A stretch of DNA of 46,753 bases from an uncultured Clostridia bacterium (GCA_944393605.1 CALYAO010000009.1:1-46753); one strand, 5' to 3'. Shown: positions 1 through 6,683, counted from the first letter of the stretch. Translations and numbers: made by a program. The notes: generated by a model not told the origin, from the letters alone.

Positions 1-52
1 GCCCCCGAAACGCGACAGCCGGAGGCTGCGTGTTTTGGGGAGAAGGAGGAGC
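1..52 (+). repeat. H1 hairpin repeat, copy 1 (cut by window edge)
   Basis: First of at least nine related hairpins in the prophage intergenic spaces. The arm CCCCgAAACGCG faces CGTGTTTtGGGG (one G-U pair), and the loop carries a second small stem, CAGCC-gga-GGCTG. The purine tail AGAAGGAGGAGC follows, as in most other copies. The 5' GGGG seen in other copies falls outside the window. Not recognised as a known RNA family. Confidence 0.75.
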
Positions 53-177
53 CGACGGCTAGACGAGACTTTCGAGCTTGCGAGAAAGCGAGTCATGAGG
101 CGAGCTCCGACGCGCAGAGGCGTTTGATGCGTTGGTTGCGGCATATCGGCGGCGAAGAGAAAAGGAGCGTGAGCAGG
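53..177 (+). other. Intergenic hairpin string before the first small gene
   Basis: No gene is supported here. It holds short hairpins (AGCC-gac-GGCT at its left edge; ACTTTCG facing CGAGAAAG) and the phrase GAGTCATGAGGCG...TCCGACG, which recurs upstream of the gene at 2405. It ends in AAAGGAGCGTGAGCAGG, the ribosome site of the next gene. It belongs to the composite repeat arrays described in the findings. Confidence 0.55.
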
Positions 178-324
178 ATGTTTTATGACATATGTCCCGG
201 ATGTGGGGCGGCATTGGATCCAGGAGAAAAATGTGCGTGCCAAACATGGGCCCCAGAAACGCGGCTTGCGCGTTTTTGGGAGAGGAGGAGCTGCGAAGTG
301 GACGAGGTCAGAAGCGAAAGATAA
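178..324 (+). CDS. Small zinc-ribbon-like phage protein (48 aa), 3' end altered by a repeat
   Basis: The product begins MFYDICPGCGAALDPGEKCACQ, with C-x2-C and C-x-C pairs that suggest one zinc site; small early proteins like this are common in gut siphophages. The start follows AAAGGAGCG. From about codon 24 the reading frame runs into an H1 hairpin copy (248-291), so the last half (WAPETRLARFWERR...) is translated repeat and probably not ancestral. Function unknown; a nucleic-acid or protein-binding accessory role is only a guess. Confidence 0.5.
   Translation: MFYDICPGCGAALDPGEKCACQTWAPETRLARFWERRSCEVDEVRSER
248..291 (+). repeat. H1 hairpin repeat, copy 2 (inside the 3' end of a gene)
   Basis: GGGCCCC is followed by AAACGCG, a short gcttg loop, CGCGTTT and TTGGG, then AGAGGAGGAGC. 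It lies within the reading frame of the small zinc-ribbon gene, which implies insertion into, or extension of, coding sequence. Confidence 0.75.
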
Positions 325-367
325 GGGGACCCCGCAAAGCGGGCTTTGCTTTGTGGGGAAGAGGAGC
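325..367 (+). repeat. H1 hairpin repeat, copy 3
   Basis: Arms CCCCgCAAAGC and GCTTTGtGGGG pair along their whole length. The stem sequence differs from copies 1 and 2 while pairing is kept, which is compensatory change. It is followed by AAGAGGAGC. Confidence 0.75.
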
Positions 368-386
368 AGGAACGGAGCGGACGAAT

Positions 387-405
387 GGCTGCCGAATAGG
401 CAGCC
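387..405 (+). repeat. H4 hairpin (GAATA loop)
   Basis: GGCTGCC pairs perfectly with GGCAGCC around a GAATA loop and is followed by GGAGCTGAGCGAAG. The same loop on a different stem occurs at 2315-2331, and the same stem with a GGACA loop at 24801-24819. The remaining sequence up to 506 holds only similar short motifs (GGAGCATGCTCCGACGAGG) and the next ribosome site. Confidence 0.65.
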
Positions 406-506
406 GGAGCTGAGCGAAGTTTCCTGTAACGAGGCGGAGGGAATGGAGCATGCTCCGACGAGGACCGTGGATGGGACAAGCATGAAGGGAAAGGAGATAG
501 CAGAGC

Positions 507-812
507 ATGAAAACGTATATTGGTGAGAAGGTACTTGTCAGAGGGATTCAGAGCGGCGTGTATTTTGGGACGCTGGCCGCAAGAGAGGGTCAGGAGTGCG
601 AGCTGAAAAACGTGCGCAATATCTGGAAGTGGCGTGGCGCAAACAATCTGCTTGACATGGCAAAGAATGGCGTTGATGAGGACAGCGATGAGAACAGATT
701 TTCCAATTGGGTGGACAGCCTTGTGCTAACGGACGTTTGTGAAATTGTCCCTTGTACGGAGCTGGCATCCAAACAGTTGGAGGGGGTAAAAGAATGGGTG
801 TATCGGCGTTAG
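507..812 (+). CDS. Phage protein, DUF6948-like (101 aa)
   Basis: The protein starts MKTYIGEKVLVRGIQSGVYFGTL and resembles the uncharacterised DUF6948 group of small phage proteins that I recall from gut siphophages (KTYIGKKV...GVFFGTL...VKEW); this is from memory. Composition is soluble and mildly acidic, with no membrane segment. AAAGGAGATAG precedes the ATG. Its end overlaps the start of the glycine-rich gene, implying translational coupling. The downstream partner belongs to the same kind of early accessory block. Confidence 0.65.
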   Translation: MKTYIGEKVLVRGIQSGVYFGTLAAREGQECELKNVRNIWKWRGANNLLDMAKNGVDEDSDENRFSNWVDSLVLTDVCEIVPCTELASKQLEGVKEWVYRR

Positions 813-1579
813 AGATCACAAAATTCTTGCGTTTAGGAACCGGCAACGGCTACGGCAGAGGCAACGGCGACGGCAACGGCTACGGCCACGGCAACGGCTA
901 CGGCAACGGCTACGGTGACGGCAATGGCTACGGCAATGGCTACGGTGACGGCAATGGCTACGGCTACGGTCACGGCCACGGCAACGGTGATGGCAATGGC
1001 TACGGCTACGGCCACGGCAATGGCTACGGCCACGGCGACGGTGATGGCAATGGCTACGGCTACGGCCACGGCAACGGCTACGGCCACGGCGACGGTGATG
1101 GCAATTTCATCAGACGAATAAACGGTCACGGTGTGTACGAAGTGGACGGCGTTCCGACCGTGATCACAAAAATAAACGGAACGGTCGCGAAGGGGTTCCT
1201 ATTAGAACGAAATGTGTACATGGTTCCATGTTATATCGTAGCGCATGCTGGCTACTTTGCGCACGGGGAAACGCTGCACAAGGCAAGAGAAGCGTTGGAA
1301 GAAAAGATATATGAAAACATGGACACGGAGGAAACGATCGCAAAATTCATAGAAGCGTTCCCTGAGGCAGACAAGCCGTATCCGGTAAGCGATTTTTACA
1401 TATGGCACAACCGTTTGACAGGCAGCTGCGAGATGGGACGGAAGAGTTTTGCAAACAGCCACGACATCGACATCCAAAACGACAAAATGACGGTGCGCGA
1501 GTTTGTGCATCTCACAAAGGATGCGTTCTGCGGAGAGATCATCCGCGAGCTGGCGGAGAAGATTGGGATCGAGGCGTGA
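794..1579 (+). CDS. Glycine-rich low-complexity phage protein with conserved C-terminal domain (261 aa)
   Basis: The ATG at 794 is chosen because GGAGGGGG lies 8 nt upstream; an earlier in-frame ATG at 752 lies inside the preceding gene. Residues about 15-103 are an almost uninterrupted alternation of Gly with Asn, Tyr, His or Asp. The C-terminal 150 residues form a normal globular sequence (HGVYEVDGVPTVI..., ...FAHGETLHKAREALEEK..., ...WHNRLTGSCEMGR) seen in my recollection in uncharacterised gut-phage proteins with similar Gly-rich heads. Function unknown. The low-complexity head could drive self-association or metal binding through its many His and Asp residues; that is speculation. Confidence 0.75.
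   Translation: MGVSALEITKFLRLGTGNGYGRGNGDGNGYGHGNGYGNGYGDGNGYGNGYGDGNGYGYGHGHGNGDGNGYGYGHGNGYGHGDGDGNGYGYGHGNGYGHGDGDGNFIRRINGHGVYEVDGVPTVITKINGTVAKGFLLERNVYMVPCYIVAHAGYFAHGETLHKAREALEEKIYENMDTEETIAKFIEAFPEADKPYPVSDFYIWHNRLTGSCEMGRKSFANSHDIDIQNDKMTVREFVHLTKDAFCGEIIRELAEKIGIEA
841..1104 (+). repeat. Tandem GGC-NAC hexanucleotide repeat encoding Gly-X
   Basis: The DNA alternates GGC or GGT with AAC, TAC, CAC or GAC codons. A 54-nt block encoding GYGYGHGNGYGHGDGDGN occurs twice in direct succession, so slipped-strand length change is expected. The codons vary synonymously (AAT/AAC, GGT/GGC), which argues for protein-level selection rather than a fresh expansion. Confidence 0.85.
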
Positions 1580-1606
1580 ACATTGGCAGGGAAAGGAGGA
1601 GATCCT

Positions 1607-1864
1607 ATGCAGGAACAAATTCTAACGTACATGCGGCATGGCGCGGGCCCACACCCGATCCAGGTGCTGGTGCTGCTGGGTATGCTGGCGGTCGCGGTCT
1701 GGGCGGTTTCACGCTGCATCAAGGAAGCCATACAGCTCACGCGGCAGGAGCTTTTGGCACAAAAAAAGTCCGCATCGGTGGGGGCCGACACGGACCAAGC
1801 GCAAAGCGCTTGTAAAAAACATACATACACAGTATATCACAAAACCCAGGAGGTGTCAAGGTGA
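1607..1864 (+). CDS. Small membrane protein (85 aa)
   Basis: The ATG at 1607 sits behind GAAAGGAGGAGATCC; a TTG further upstream is less likely. After a short N-terminus there is one hydrophobic helix (PIQVLVLLGMLAVAVWAVSR), then a basic, polar tail, so a single-pass inner-membrane protein is predicted. No family recognised. The stop overlaps the GTG start of the next gene. Confidence 0.55.
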   Translation: MQEQILTYMRHGAGPHPIQVLVLLGMLAVAVWAVSRCIKEAIQLTRQELLAQKKSASVGADTDQAQSACKKHTYTVYHKTQEVSR

Positions 1865-2130
1865 GCATGGCAAATACGTTAACGGGTGCACAGCTGGACG
1901 CCCTCTGGGACGCCACATGGGCCGCACGGGAGGCGCGGGAGCGGCACATGGCGTGCGATATGTGTAGCGAGGAGATCGCGGGCACGGCGTACATATTGCC
2001 CCAATGGATGGGCGGCGACGTGCTGTGCGAGGCATGCGCGGACGACCCCGACACGCTCCTGTACTACTTTGGCAGGCTGGACGTGGGGTCCATGCAGGCG
2101 GCATTAGAGTTGGAGGCGAAGGAAATATGA
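1861..2130 (+). CDS. Small C-x2-C protein, putative zinc-binding (89 aa)
   Basis: GTG start with AGGAGGT six nt upstream, overlapping the previous stop. Two Cys pairs, CDMC and CEAC, are about 35 residues apart around an aromatic segment (YILPQWMGGDVL), a layout like a small zinc-ribbon or treble-clef domain. The N-terminus is alpha-helical and Ala-rich. Accessory early protein of unknown function; the binding role is inferred only from the cysteines. Confidence 0.6.
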   Translation: MSMANTLTGAQLDALWDATWAAREARERHMACDMCSEEIAGTAYILPQWMGGDVLCEACADDPDTLLYYFGRLDVGSMQAALELEAKEI

Positions 2131-2165
2131 AACGGATGATAGGGCCTTGAGACGCAGCAACCGGA

Positions 2166-2220
2166 GGGGCCCCCGGAACGAGACGACCGAAGGGCGCGCG
2201 TTTCGGGGAAGAGGAGGAGC
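2166..2220 (+). repeat. H1 hairpin repeat, copy 4
   Basis: GGGGCCCCCGGAACG faces CGTTTCGGGG, ten pairs with one G-U, around a longer 18-nt loop, and is followed by AAGAGGAGGAGC. The top of the stem (GGAACG/CGTTTC) differs from the other copies while pairing is retained. Confidence 0.75.
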
Positions 2221-2251
2221 CGCCGGAAAGGCGAGACTTTTGAGCAGAAAA

Positions 2252-2296
2252 GGGGTCCCTGGAATGCCCGAAGGGCATTTTGGGGAGAAGGAGGAA
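2252..2296 (+). repeat. H1 hairpin repeat, copy 5
   Basis: GGGGTCCCTGG, then AATGCCC-gaa-GGGCATT, then TTGGGG and AGAAGGAGGA. The upper stem is the same as in copy 8 near 27.2 kb. Confidence 0.75.
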
Positions 2297-2314
2297 TAAC
2301 GGAGCGGGCGAAGG

Positions 2315-2331
2315 AACGCCGAATAGGCGTT
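2315..2331 (+). repeat. H4 hairpin, second copy
   Basis: AACGCC pairs with GGCGTT around GAATA. The copy at 387 has the same loop but GGCTGCC/GGCAGCC arms, so the stem has changed on both sides together. It is followed by ACGAGCGAAGCGGA. Confidence 0.65.
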
Positions 2332-2404
2332 ACGAGCGAAGCGGAGTTTATTCTGACGCGAAAGCGAGTCATGAGGCGGGATCCGACGAGGATGGAGGTG
2401 CAGG

Positions 2405-2626
2405 ATGTTTGAGCGGGGCGTTTCATATTACACGAAAGCGGTTGGCATGGTACAGGTATCTTTCCCCGAGGACAAGACGTTGTGCCAATTCTGTCCTTAC
2501 TGCCGGGACGAGATTGGCCTCAAGCGTGCCAAATGCCTCCTGACGGGGGAGATTCTTGCACATCCGTTTGTAGGCGTGGGCGGGCGATGCCCGCTGGAGA
2601 TCATAGAAACAGAAGAAAATCATTAG
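2405..2626 (+). CDS. Small Cys-rich phage protein (73 aa)
   Basis: GGAGGTGCAGG precedes the ATG. The core reads KTLCQFCPYCRDEIGLKRAK, then CLLTGEIL and a late GGRCPLEI, giving five cysteines; this matches a very common uncharacterised early protein of Firmicutes phages (LCQ.CP...LKR..CLLTGE...CPL). It is probably a small metal-binding domain. It sits just upstream of the ssDNA-binding protein, so a replication-associated accessory role is plausible but unproven. Confidence 0.7.
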   Translation: MFERGVSYYTKAVGMVQVSFPEDKTLCQFCPYCRDEIGLKRAKCLLTGEILAHPFVGVGGRCPLEIIETEENH

Positions 2627-2637
2627 GAGGATGGAAG

Positions 2638-3252
2638 ATGCCAATTATTGTGCGAGAGACCAAGACTACGCTGCCACCCATGGCGGAGGGAATCCACATC
2701 TGTCGGTGCTACGGGATTGTGGACATCGGAGAGCAGTATAGCGAGAAGTATGGAAAATATGCGCGCAAGGGTGTGATTCTGTGGGAGGTCAGCGACGAGC
2801 GGTATACAGACCGGGATGGTGTGGATCGTCCACGGACCATCAGCCGTGAGTATGCCCTCAGCCTGAATGAGAAGAGCGGGCTTCGAAAGATGTTGGAGCA
2901 ATGGCGCAGCAAAAAGTTCACGGCGGAGGAGCTGGATGGGTTTGATCTTCAGCGTCTGCTTGGGCTTGCGTGCCAGATTCAAATCGTGAATACCGAACGA
3001 AACGGGAACCTGTATCCGGACATGACTGGGATTTTGGCGGTACCAAAAGGGACGGAGGTTCCTGCGCAGGAGAATGAGAACATCTACTTTGATTGGGACG
3101 GCAAGAGCGCCGCGGAGCTGACTGAGGCTATGGCAGTGCTGCCTGAGTGGATCCAGAAGAAAATCCGGGACAGCAGGAGCTTTGCGGAGCTGGAGAGCAG
3201 TCCTGCGGTGGATGGGTTTATGCCGGCGGAAGAGGATGATCTCCCGTTCTAG
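2638..3252 (+). CDS. Phage ssDNA-binding protein-like replication factor (204 aa)
   Basis: TTAGGAGG seven nt before this ATG fixes the start, although the frame is open well upstream. Residues 15-110 look like a beta-rich OB-type fold (GIHICRCYGIVDIGEQ..., ARKGVILWEVSDERY), and the C-terminus is the acidic EEDDLPF tip that single-stranded DNA-binding proteins use to recruit partners. Its place immediately before the DnaD-type initiator and DnaB helicase supports a replication role. Family assignment is by tail motif and context, without a search. Confidence 0.7.
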   Translation: MPIIVRETKTTLPPMAEGIHICRCYGIVDIGEQYSEKYGKYARKGVILWEVSDERYTDRDGVDRPRTISREYALSLNEKSGLRKMLEQWRSKKFTAEELDGFDLQRLLGLACQIQIVNTERNGNLYPDMTGILAVPKGTEVPAQENENIYFDWDGKSAAELTEAMAVLPEWIQKKIRDSRSFAELESSPAVDGFMPAEEDDLPF

Positions 3253-3280
3253 GGGAGTTTACATATAGGAGGCAGGAGAG

Positions 3281-4045
3281 ATGGCGGGAGGCGTGACCTA
3301 CTTCCCGCTGGATGTGCACTTGGAGGACAAGGTCAGGTTGATCGAAGCGGAATTTGGGCTTACAGGGTTTGCGGTAGTCGTTAAGCTATACCAGAAGATC
3401 TATGGGGAGCTTGGTTACTACTGTGAATGGACAAAGGAGGTTGCATTGTTGTTCGGCCAGGAAGTGGGTCTGGGTGGCAATGCCGTTTCCGAAATCGTGT
3501 CCGCTGCGGTCAGGAGGGGAATCTTTCACGCACCATTGTATGAGAAATACCACATTTTGACCTCCCTGGGGATTCAAAAACGGTATTTTGAGATTGTGAG
3601 CCGTCGGAAAGCGGTGGACGTGAAAAGAGAGTACCTCCTATTTGATGTTGCCCAAAAATACAAAAATGTGCACATTTTGGCGGGAAATGTTGACATTTTT
3701 TCGGAAAATGCAGACATTTCTGAACAAAGAAAAGAAAAGGAAAGAAAAACTACTACGGCGGTCGTGGTGGATGAGAATGTGCGTGCCATTGTGGCCAAGC
3801 TGGAGTCGTGCTGGTGCAAAACGGTGAGCCCGTATACGGTGGAGGTGCTCTATGGCTATTTGGACACCATGGAGCTGCCGGTCATCCTGCGTGCTATTGA
3901 GCTGTCAGACGAGCAAGGCATCCGAAAGGTCAGCTATGTAAAGGGTATCCTGCAAAAATGGCAGTTAGAAGGGGTGCACAAGCTGGGGGACATTGTAGAG
4001 ACCGTCCGAAAGGGCGCGGAGAGGAGATGGCGGGAGCTTGGATAG
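3281..4045 (+). CDS. Phage replication initiator with Lin1244/Lin1753-like N-terminus and DnaD-type C-terminus (254 aa)
   Basis: The N-terminus (TYFPLDVHLEDKVRLIEAEFGL, ...VVVKLYQKIYGELGYYCEW) is the winged-helix replication-organiser domain found in Listeria and Clostridia phages. Residues about 165-235 (VLYGYLDTMELPVILRAIELSDEQ, ..VSYVKGILQKW) match a DnaD/DnaB2-type domain. Such proteins bind the phage origin and load the helicase, which is the next gene and overlaps it. The stretch linking the domains (3640-3760) is AT-rich. AGGAGGCAGGAGAG precedes the ATG. Confidence 0.85.
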   Translation: MAGGVTYFPLDVHLEDKVRLIEAEFGLTGFAVVVKLYQKIYGELGYYCEWTKEVALLFGQEVGLGGNAVSEIVSAAVRRGIFHAPLYEKYHILTSLGIQKRYFEIVSRRKAVDVKREYLLFDVAQKYKNVHILAGNVDIFSENADISEQRKEKERKTTTAVVVDENVRAIVAKLESCWCKTVSPYTVEVLYGYLDTMELPVILRAIELSDEQGIRKVSYVKGILQKWQLEGVHKLGDIVETVRKGAERRWRELG

Positions 4046-5261
4046 TCAGCTGTTAGAGGCGGAACAGTCGGTGCTGGGGGCCATGCTGCTGGATCCGCGC
4101 CGGGTGGTAGCGGAGACGGTGGGCGCGCTTTCGGAGGCGGACTTTGGCATGCCGGGGCACGGCGCAGTATTTGCAGCCATCCGGGCACTGTTTGTGGAAG
4201 GGACGCCCATTGATGCCATAACGGTAGGAAACCGGTTGGGGGAGGACGGTGCGGCACTGCTGGCGCGCTGTGTGACTGCCACGCCGACTGCCGCCAATTT
4301 TCGGCAGTATGTGGACATTGTGCGGCGCGGTGCACGGATCCGGCGGGCCAAAGAGAAACTGGCCCCACTTATAGAACGCTTAAACGAGGGGGATGTGGAG
4401 GCCAGCCAGGCGGCGGCGGTCGGGGTATGTGAGGAGCTGTCTTATACGGAACGCGATACCACACTGTCGGCGGCGGATGGCATTTTGCAGTTTTGTGAGG
4501 TGCGGAGCACGCCCAAGACATACATCAAGACGGGAATAGAACGGCTGGACAAGTATACGGCGCTGGACCGCGGGGATTTTGTGGTGGTGGGCGGTAGGCC
4601 CTCATCCGGCAAGACAGCCTTTACGCTCCAGCTGGCGCGGCACATGGCGCAGTCGGTGCGGGTGGTATATTTTAGCCTGGAAACATCGGTGGGTAAGCTC
4701 ATGGACCGGCTGGTGGCAAATGTTATGGGAATCCCGCTCACCCGAATCAAACGCGGGAACATGGAGGATCGGCATTGGGATATTGTGGCGCGGGGCATGT
4801 CGGCCTTTGGAGCACTCCACCTGTACCTGGTGGAGGCAGCCGGATGGACGGTGCCGCAAATAAAGGCCAAGGCGGTACAGCTTTCGGCAGATGTGATTTT
4901 TGTGGACTATCTGGGGCTGGTGCGGTCGGAGGGCCGCAGTCTGTATGAGCGGGTTACGGCAGTGTCGGGGGATCTGCACACCATGGCGCAGCAGGGGAAA
5001 TTTTTGGTGGTGGCGCTGTCCCAGCTCAGCCGTGCGGGACAGGGAGAGCCGGATATGACCAGCCTCAGGGAGAGCGGTGCGATTGAGCAGGATGCGGATG
5101 TCATTCTGTTGTTGCACAAAAAGGAGGACGAGGAGGAGCACGTCCCAGGGGAGCCCGAGCGGCGGCGGCTCATCCTGGCAAAGAACAAGGAGGGGATAAC
5201 GGGTGCAATGGATTGCAAGTTCTATGGAGAGACCCAACGATTCTGTGCCGCCTATGCGTGA
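4038..5261 (+). CDS. dnaB: Replicative DNA helicase, DnaB family (407 aa)
   Basis: The start is a TTG overlapping the initiator gene; it gives the normal DnaB beginning (SQLLEAEQSVLGAMLLDP) and follows GGAGAGGAGATGG. The N-terminal DnaB domain covers about residues 1-100. The RecA-like domain has Walker A GGRPSSGKT at 185-193, Walker B VIFVD near 286-290, and the SQLSRAG...LRESGAIEQDADV segment. Slightly shorter than chromosomal DnaB. It unwinds the phage fork, loaded by the preceding DnaD-like protein. Confidence 0.95.
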   Translation: MDSQLLEAEQSVLGAMLLDPRRVVAETVGALSEADFGMPGHGAVFAAIRALFVEGTPIDAITVGNRLGEDGAALLARCVTATPTAANFRQYVDIVRRGARIRRAKEKLAPLIERLNEGDVEASQAAAVGVCEELSYTERDTTLSAADGILQFCEVRSTPKTYIKTGIERLDKYTALDRGDFVVVGGRPSSGKTAFTLQLARHMAQSVRVVYFSLETSVGKLMDRLVANVMGIPLTRIKRGNMEDRHWDIVARGMSAFGALHLYLVEAAGWTVPQIKAKAVQLSADVIFVDYLGLVRSEGRSLYERVTAVSGDLHTMAQQGKFLVVALSQLSRAGQGEPDMTSLRESGAIEQDADVILLLHKKEDEEEHVPGEPERRRLILAKNKEGITGAMDCKFYGETQRFCAAYA

Positions 5262-5370
5262 CGTATGGCACACCTATGAGAGTGAAAAACGCCGGATTGC
5301 AGCGCTCGGCCTGTCGCCAAGTGAGTATATGATGGAATTGTTGCGGCTGGCGAGGAGGCTTGGGATATGA
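5254..5370 (+). CDS. 38-aa microprotein between helicase and RusA
   Basis: The product is MRDVWHTYESEKRRIAALG then LSPSEYMMELLRLARRLGI. The ATG overlaps the helicase stop and its TGA overlaps the RusA start as ATGA, so it is translationally coupled on both sides, which argues that it is a real gene. It is predicted to be two amphipathic helices. No family recognised; it may bind helicase or resolvase, but only position suggests this. Confidence 0.65.
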   Translation: MRDVWHTYESEKRRIAALGLSPSEYMMELLRLARRLGI

Positions 5371-5780
5371 CAGTCTGGTTTTGCCTGGCGGGGGAGCCGC
5401 GCGGGAAGGGCCGACCGCGGTTTACACGGGCGGGGCATGCGTACACGCCCAAAGACACGGCGGCGTATGAAGCGGCGTTGGCACAGGCCTGCCGCTCGCA
5501 GTGCGGCGGGGTGTTTTTTGGCGCGGGGGATCCTGTCTTGCTGCGAGTGGACGCGTATTTTGGGATTCCCAAGCGGGCGAACCGTGTGGCACGGCAGGAC
5601 ATGCTGTCAGGACGGTTGCGCCCTGTGCGGCGGCCAGACGTGGACAACATCGGCAAGGCGGTAGCAGATGCGCTAAACGGCGTGTTGTACCGGGATGATG
5701 CGCAGCTGGTGGAGGTGCGGGTGTGCAAGTGGTACGGCGAGCAGCCGCGCGTGGAGGTGACAGCGTGGAGCGGGACGTGA
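5367..5780 (+). CDS. rusA: RusA-family Holliday junction resolvase (137 aa)
   Basis: Family signatures are clear: the N-terminal GEPRGKGRPRFT basic motif, and RPDVDNIGKAVADALNGVLYRDDAQL, which holds the aspartates that bind the catalytic metal. Length is typical for RusA (about 120-140 aa). The enzyme cuts four-way DNA junctions arising during phage replication and recombination before packaging. The start overlaps the upstream microgene, and GGAGGTGA near its end serves the next gene. Confidence 0.93.
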   Translation: MTVWFCLAGEPRGKGRPRFTRAGHAYTPKDTAAYEAALAQACRSQCGGVFFGAGDPVLLRVDAYFGIPKRANRVARQDMLSGRLRPVRRPDVDNIGKAVADALNGVLYRDDAQLVEVRVCKWYGEQPRVEVTAWSGT

Positions 5781-5926
5781 GGGAGGAGGATTCCATCCGC
5801 CGGCATGCGCTGGCCGTTCTGGATGCGCTGGATGCGGAGTACTGCGAGGGAGCAGAAGACAGCGGCCTGCGGGATGAGGCGTATGAGGATGTGCTGGCGT
5901 ACATCAGAGAGAAGGTGGAAAGATGA
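5765..5926 (+). CDS. Small acidic hypothetical phage protein (53 aa)
   Basis: GTG start with GGAGGTGA five nt upstream, inside the end of rusA; a second GTG at 5777 overlapping the rusA stop is possible. The protein is acidic and helical (HALAVLDALDAEYCEGAED...YEDVLAYIREKVE). Its stop overlaps the next ATG. No family recognised; coupling to rusA and the next gene is the main support. Confidence 0.55.
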   Translation: MERDVREEDSIRRHALAVLDALDAEYCEGAEDSGLRDEAYEDVLAYIREKVER

Positions 5927-6078
5927 GCGAAGAGCAGTTTGGAGCGCGGTATGACTGCGCGTTTTATGCGTATCACGAGTGTCATGCGCTGAGCAAAATG
6001 CTGTGTAAGGAGCGGGAGTGTCCGTTCTTTCGCACCAAGGAAGAGATGGATGCGGCGCGGAAGCGGGCAAATGTATGA
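5923..6078 (+). CDS. Small Cys-rich phage protein (51 aa)
   Basis: ATGA overlap with the previous gene. The sequence has four spaced cysteines (YDCAFYAYHECHALSKMLC, then KERECPFF), resembling small phage proteins of the DCAYY...CHALNK...C...C type, probably a minimal zinc-binding fold. Function unknown. It closes the early coupled gene block before the late regulator. Confidence 0.65.
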   Translation: MSEEQFGARYDCAFYAYHECHALSKMLCKERECPFFRTKEEMDAARKRANV

Positions 6079-6132
6079 TCGTTGTAAAAACGGTGTAGCA
6101 TGCACATGAGGTGGACGAGGCAGGAGGAGCGC

Positions 6133-6606
6133 ATGACGAAAAAACAGCGGAGTGAGACGAGGCGGTGGCTGAATCGGTATCGGTATATCGTCAAGGAGAT
6201 TGAGGCGAGGAAGAAGGAACTGGAATGGTTTACCAATGATCTGTATCATCCTCTGCATGCTGTCTTGCTGGATGGGATGCCGCGTGGGACAACGGCATCT
6301 GACCCGACCTTTGCAGCGGTTGTAACAGCGGGTAAGATGCGGAAGAAGTACGATGCGCTGATGGCGGGCATGCTGGAACGGATCGAGGAGCTGGAGAGTA
6401 CGCGCAGGCAGATACTCGGTGCCATTGAGGAGCTGGATGAGACGGAGCGATGTGTGTGTTATCATCGGTTCGTGCTGGGGATTTATTGGGCGGATTTGCC
6501 GGCGTATTTGAACTATGAGCAGAGGCAGTGCCAAAACATAGAGAACCGGGCGCTGGAGAAAATCTTTCACAAATACGTAAAGAGTGCCAACGAGTGCCAA
6601 CTTTGA
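6133..6606 (+). CDS. Sigma-like late transcription regulator, ArpU/DUF1492-type (157 aa)
   Basis: The ATG at 6133 follows AGGAGGAGCGC; two earlier ATGs lack this spacing. The N-terminal half is coiled-coil-like (IVKEIEARKKELEWF..., MLERIEELESTRRQILGAIEELD); the C-terminal half (ERCVCYHRFVLGIYWADLPAYLNYEQRQCQNIENRALEKI) is a sigma-70 region-4-like HTH as in phage ArpU/DUF1492 regulators that switch on late genes. Its stop is ten bp before a -10 hexamer, and tandem AGTGCCAAC boxes lie in its last codons, suggesting it recognises that site. The role is inferred from fold and position. Confidence 0.75.
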   Translation: MTKKQRSETRRWLNRYRYIVKEIEARKKELEWFTNDLYHPLHAVLLDGMPRGTTASDPTFAAVVTAGKMRKKYDALMAGMLERIEELESTRRQILGAIEELDETERCVCYHRFVLGIYWADLPAYLNYEQRQCQNIENRALEKIFHKYVKSANECQL

Positions 6607-6617
6607 TGTGGTATACT
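6583..6617 (+). promoter_or_regulatory. Putative phage late promoter with tandem AGTGCCAAC boxes
   Basis: Two AGTGCCAAC copies start exactly 10 bp apart (one helical turn), then TTTGATGTGG and TATACT as -10. The -35 position is occupied by the second box rather than TTGACA, as expected when an activator or alternative sigma factor supplies recognition. It overlaps the 3' end of the regulator gene. I recall similar TGCCAAC elements after such regulators in other Clostridia phages, but cannot check here. Confidence 0.6.
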
Positions 6618-6640
6618 GGTATCGTGGAAATGGATGGATA

Positions 6641-6683
6641 GGCCCCGGCGCGCCTCTTTGCAAAAGCGTACCATGCTGGGGCT
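6641..6683 (+). repeat. Leader hairpin A
   Basis: Stem GGCCCCGGC/GCTGGGGCT (nine pairs, two G-U) closes a 25-nt loop that begins GCGCCTCT and ends AAGCGTACCAT. It is followed by GTTTTTG, so it could also act as a weak terminator. Hairpin A' has the same stem length, loop length and loop ends. Confidence 0.75.

Larger units (their letters stand above)
2131..2404 (+). other. Intergenic composite hairpin array, second locus
   Basis: No gene. In order it holds an H1 copy, a GGCGAGACTTTTGAGCAGAAAAGG spacer, a second H1 copy, an H4 hairpin with GAATA loop, the GAGCGAAGCGGA phrase, and the GAAAGCGAGTCATGAGGCG phrase shared with the stretch before 178. It ends in GGAGGTGCAGG, the ribosome site of the next gene. 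Confidence 0.65.

Noticed and set aside
841-1104. CRISPR array
   Set aside because: The repeat is a continuous codon-level tandem repeat without unique spacers. No array was found elsewhere in the window.
833-1129. Alternative-frame proteins made of alternating Val-Ala or Met-Ala-Thr across the Gly-rich repeat
   Set aside because: They are mirror readings of the hexanucleotide repeat; the Gly frame has a ribosome site and continues into a conserved domain.
5422-6663. A 413-codon minus-strand open frame over rusA and the late regulator
   Set aside because: It opposes several coupled, recognised plus-strand genes and has no protein-like motif.
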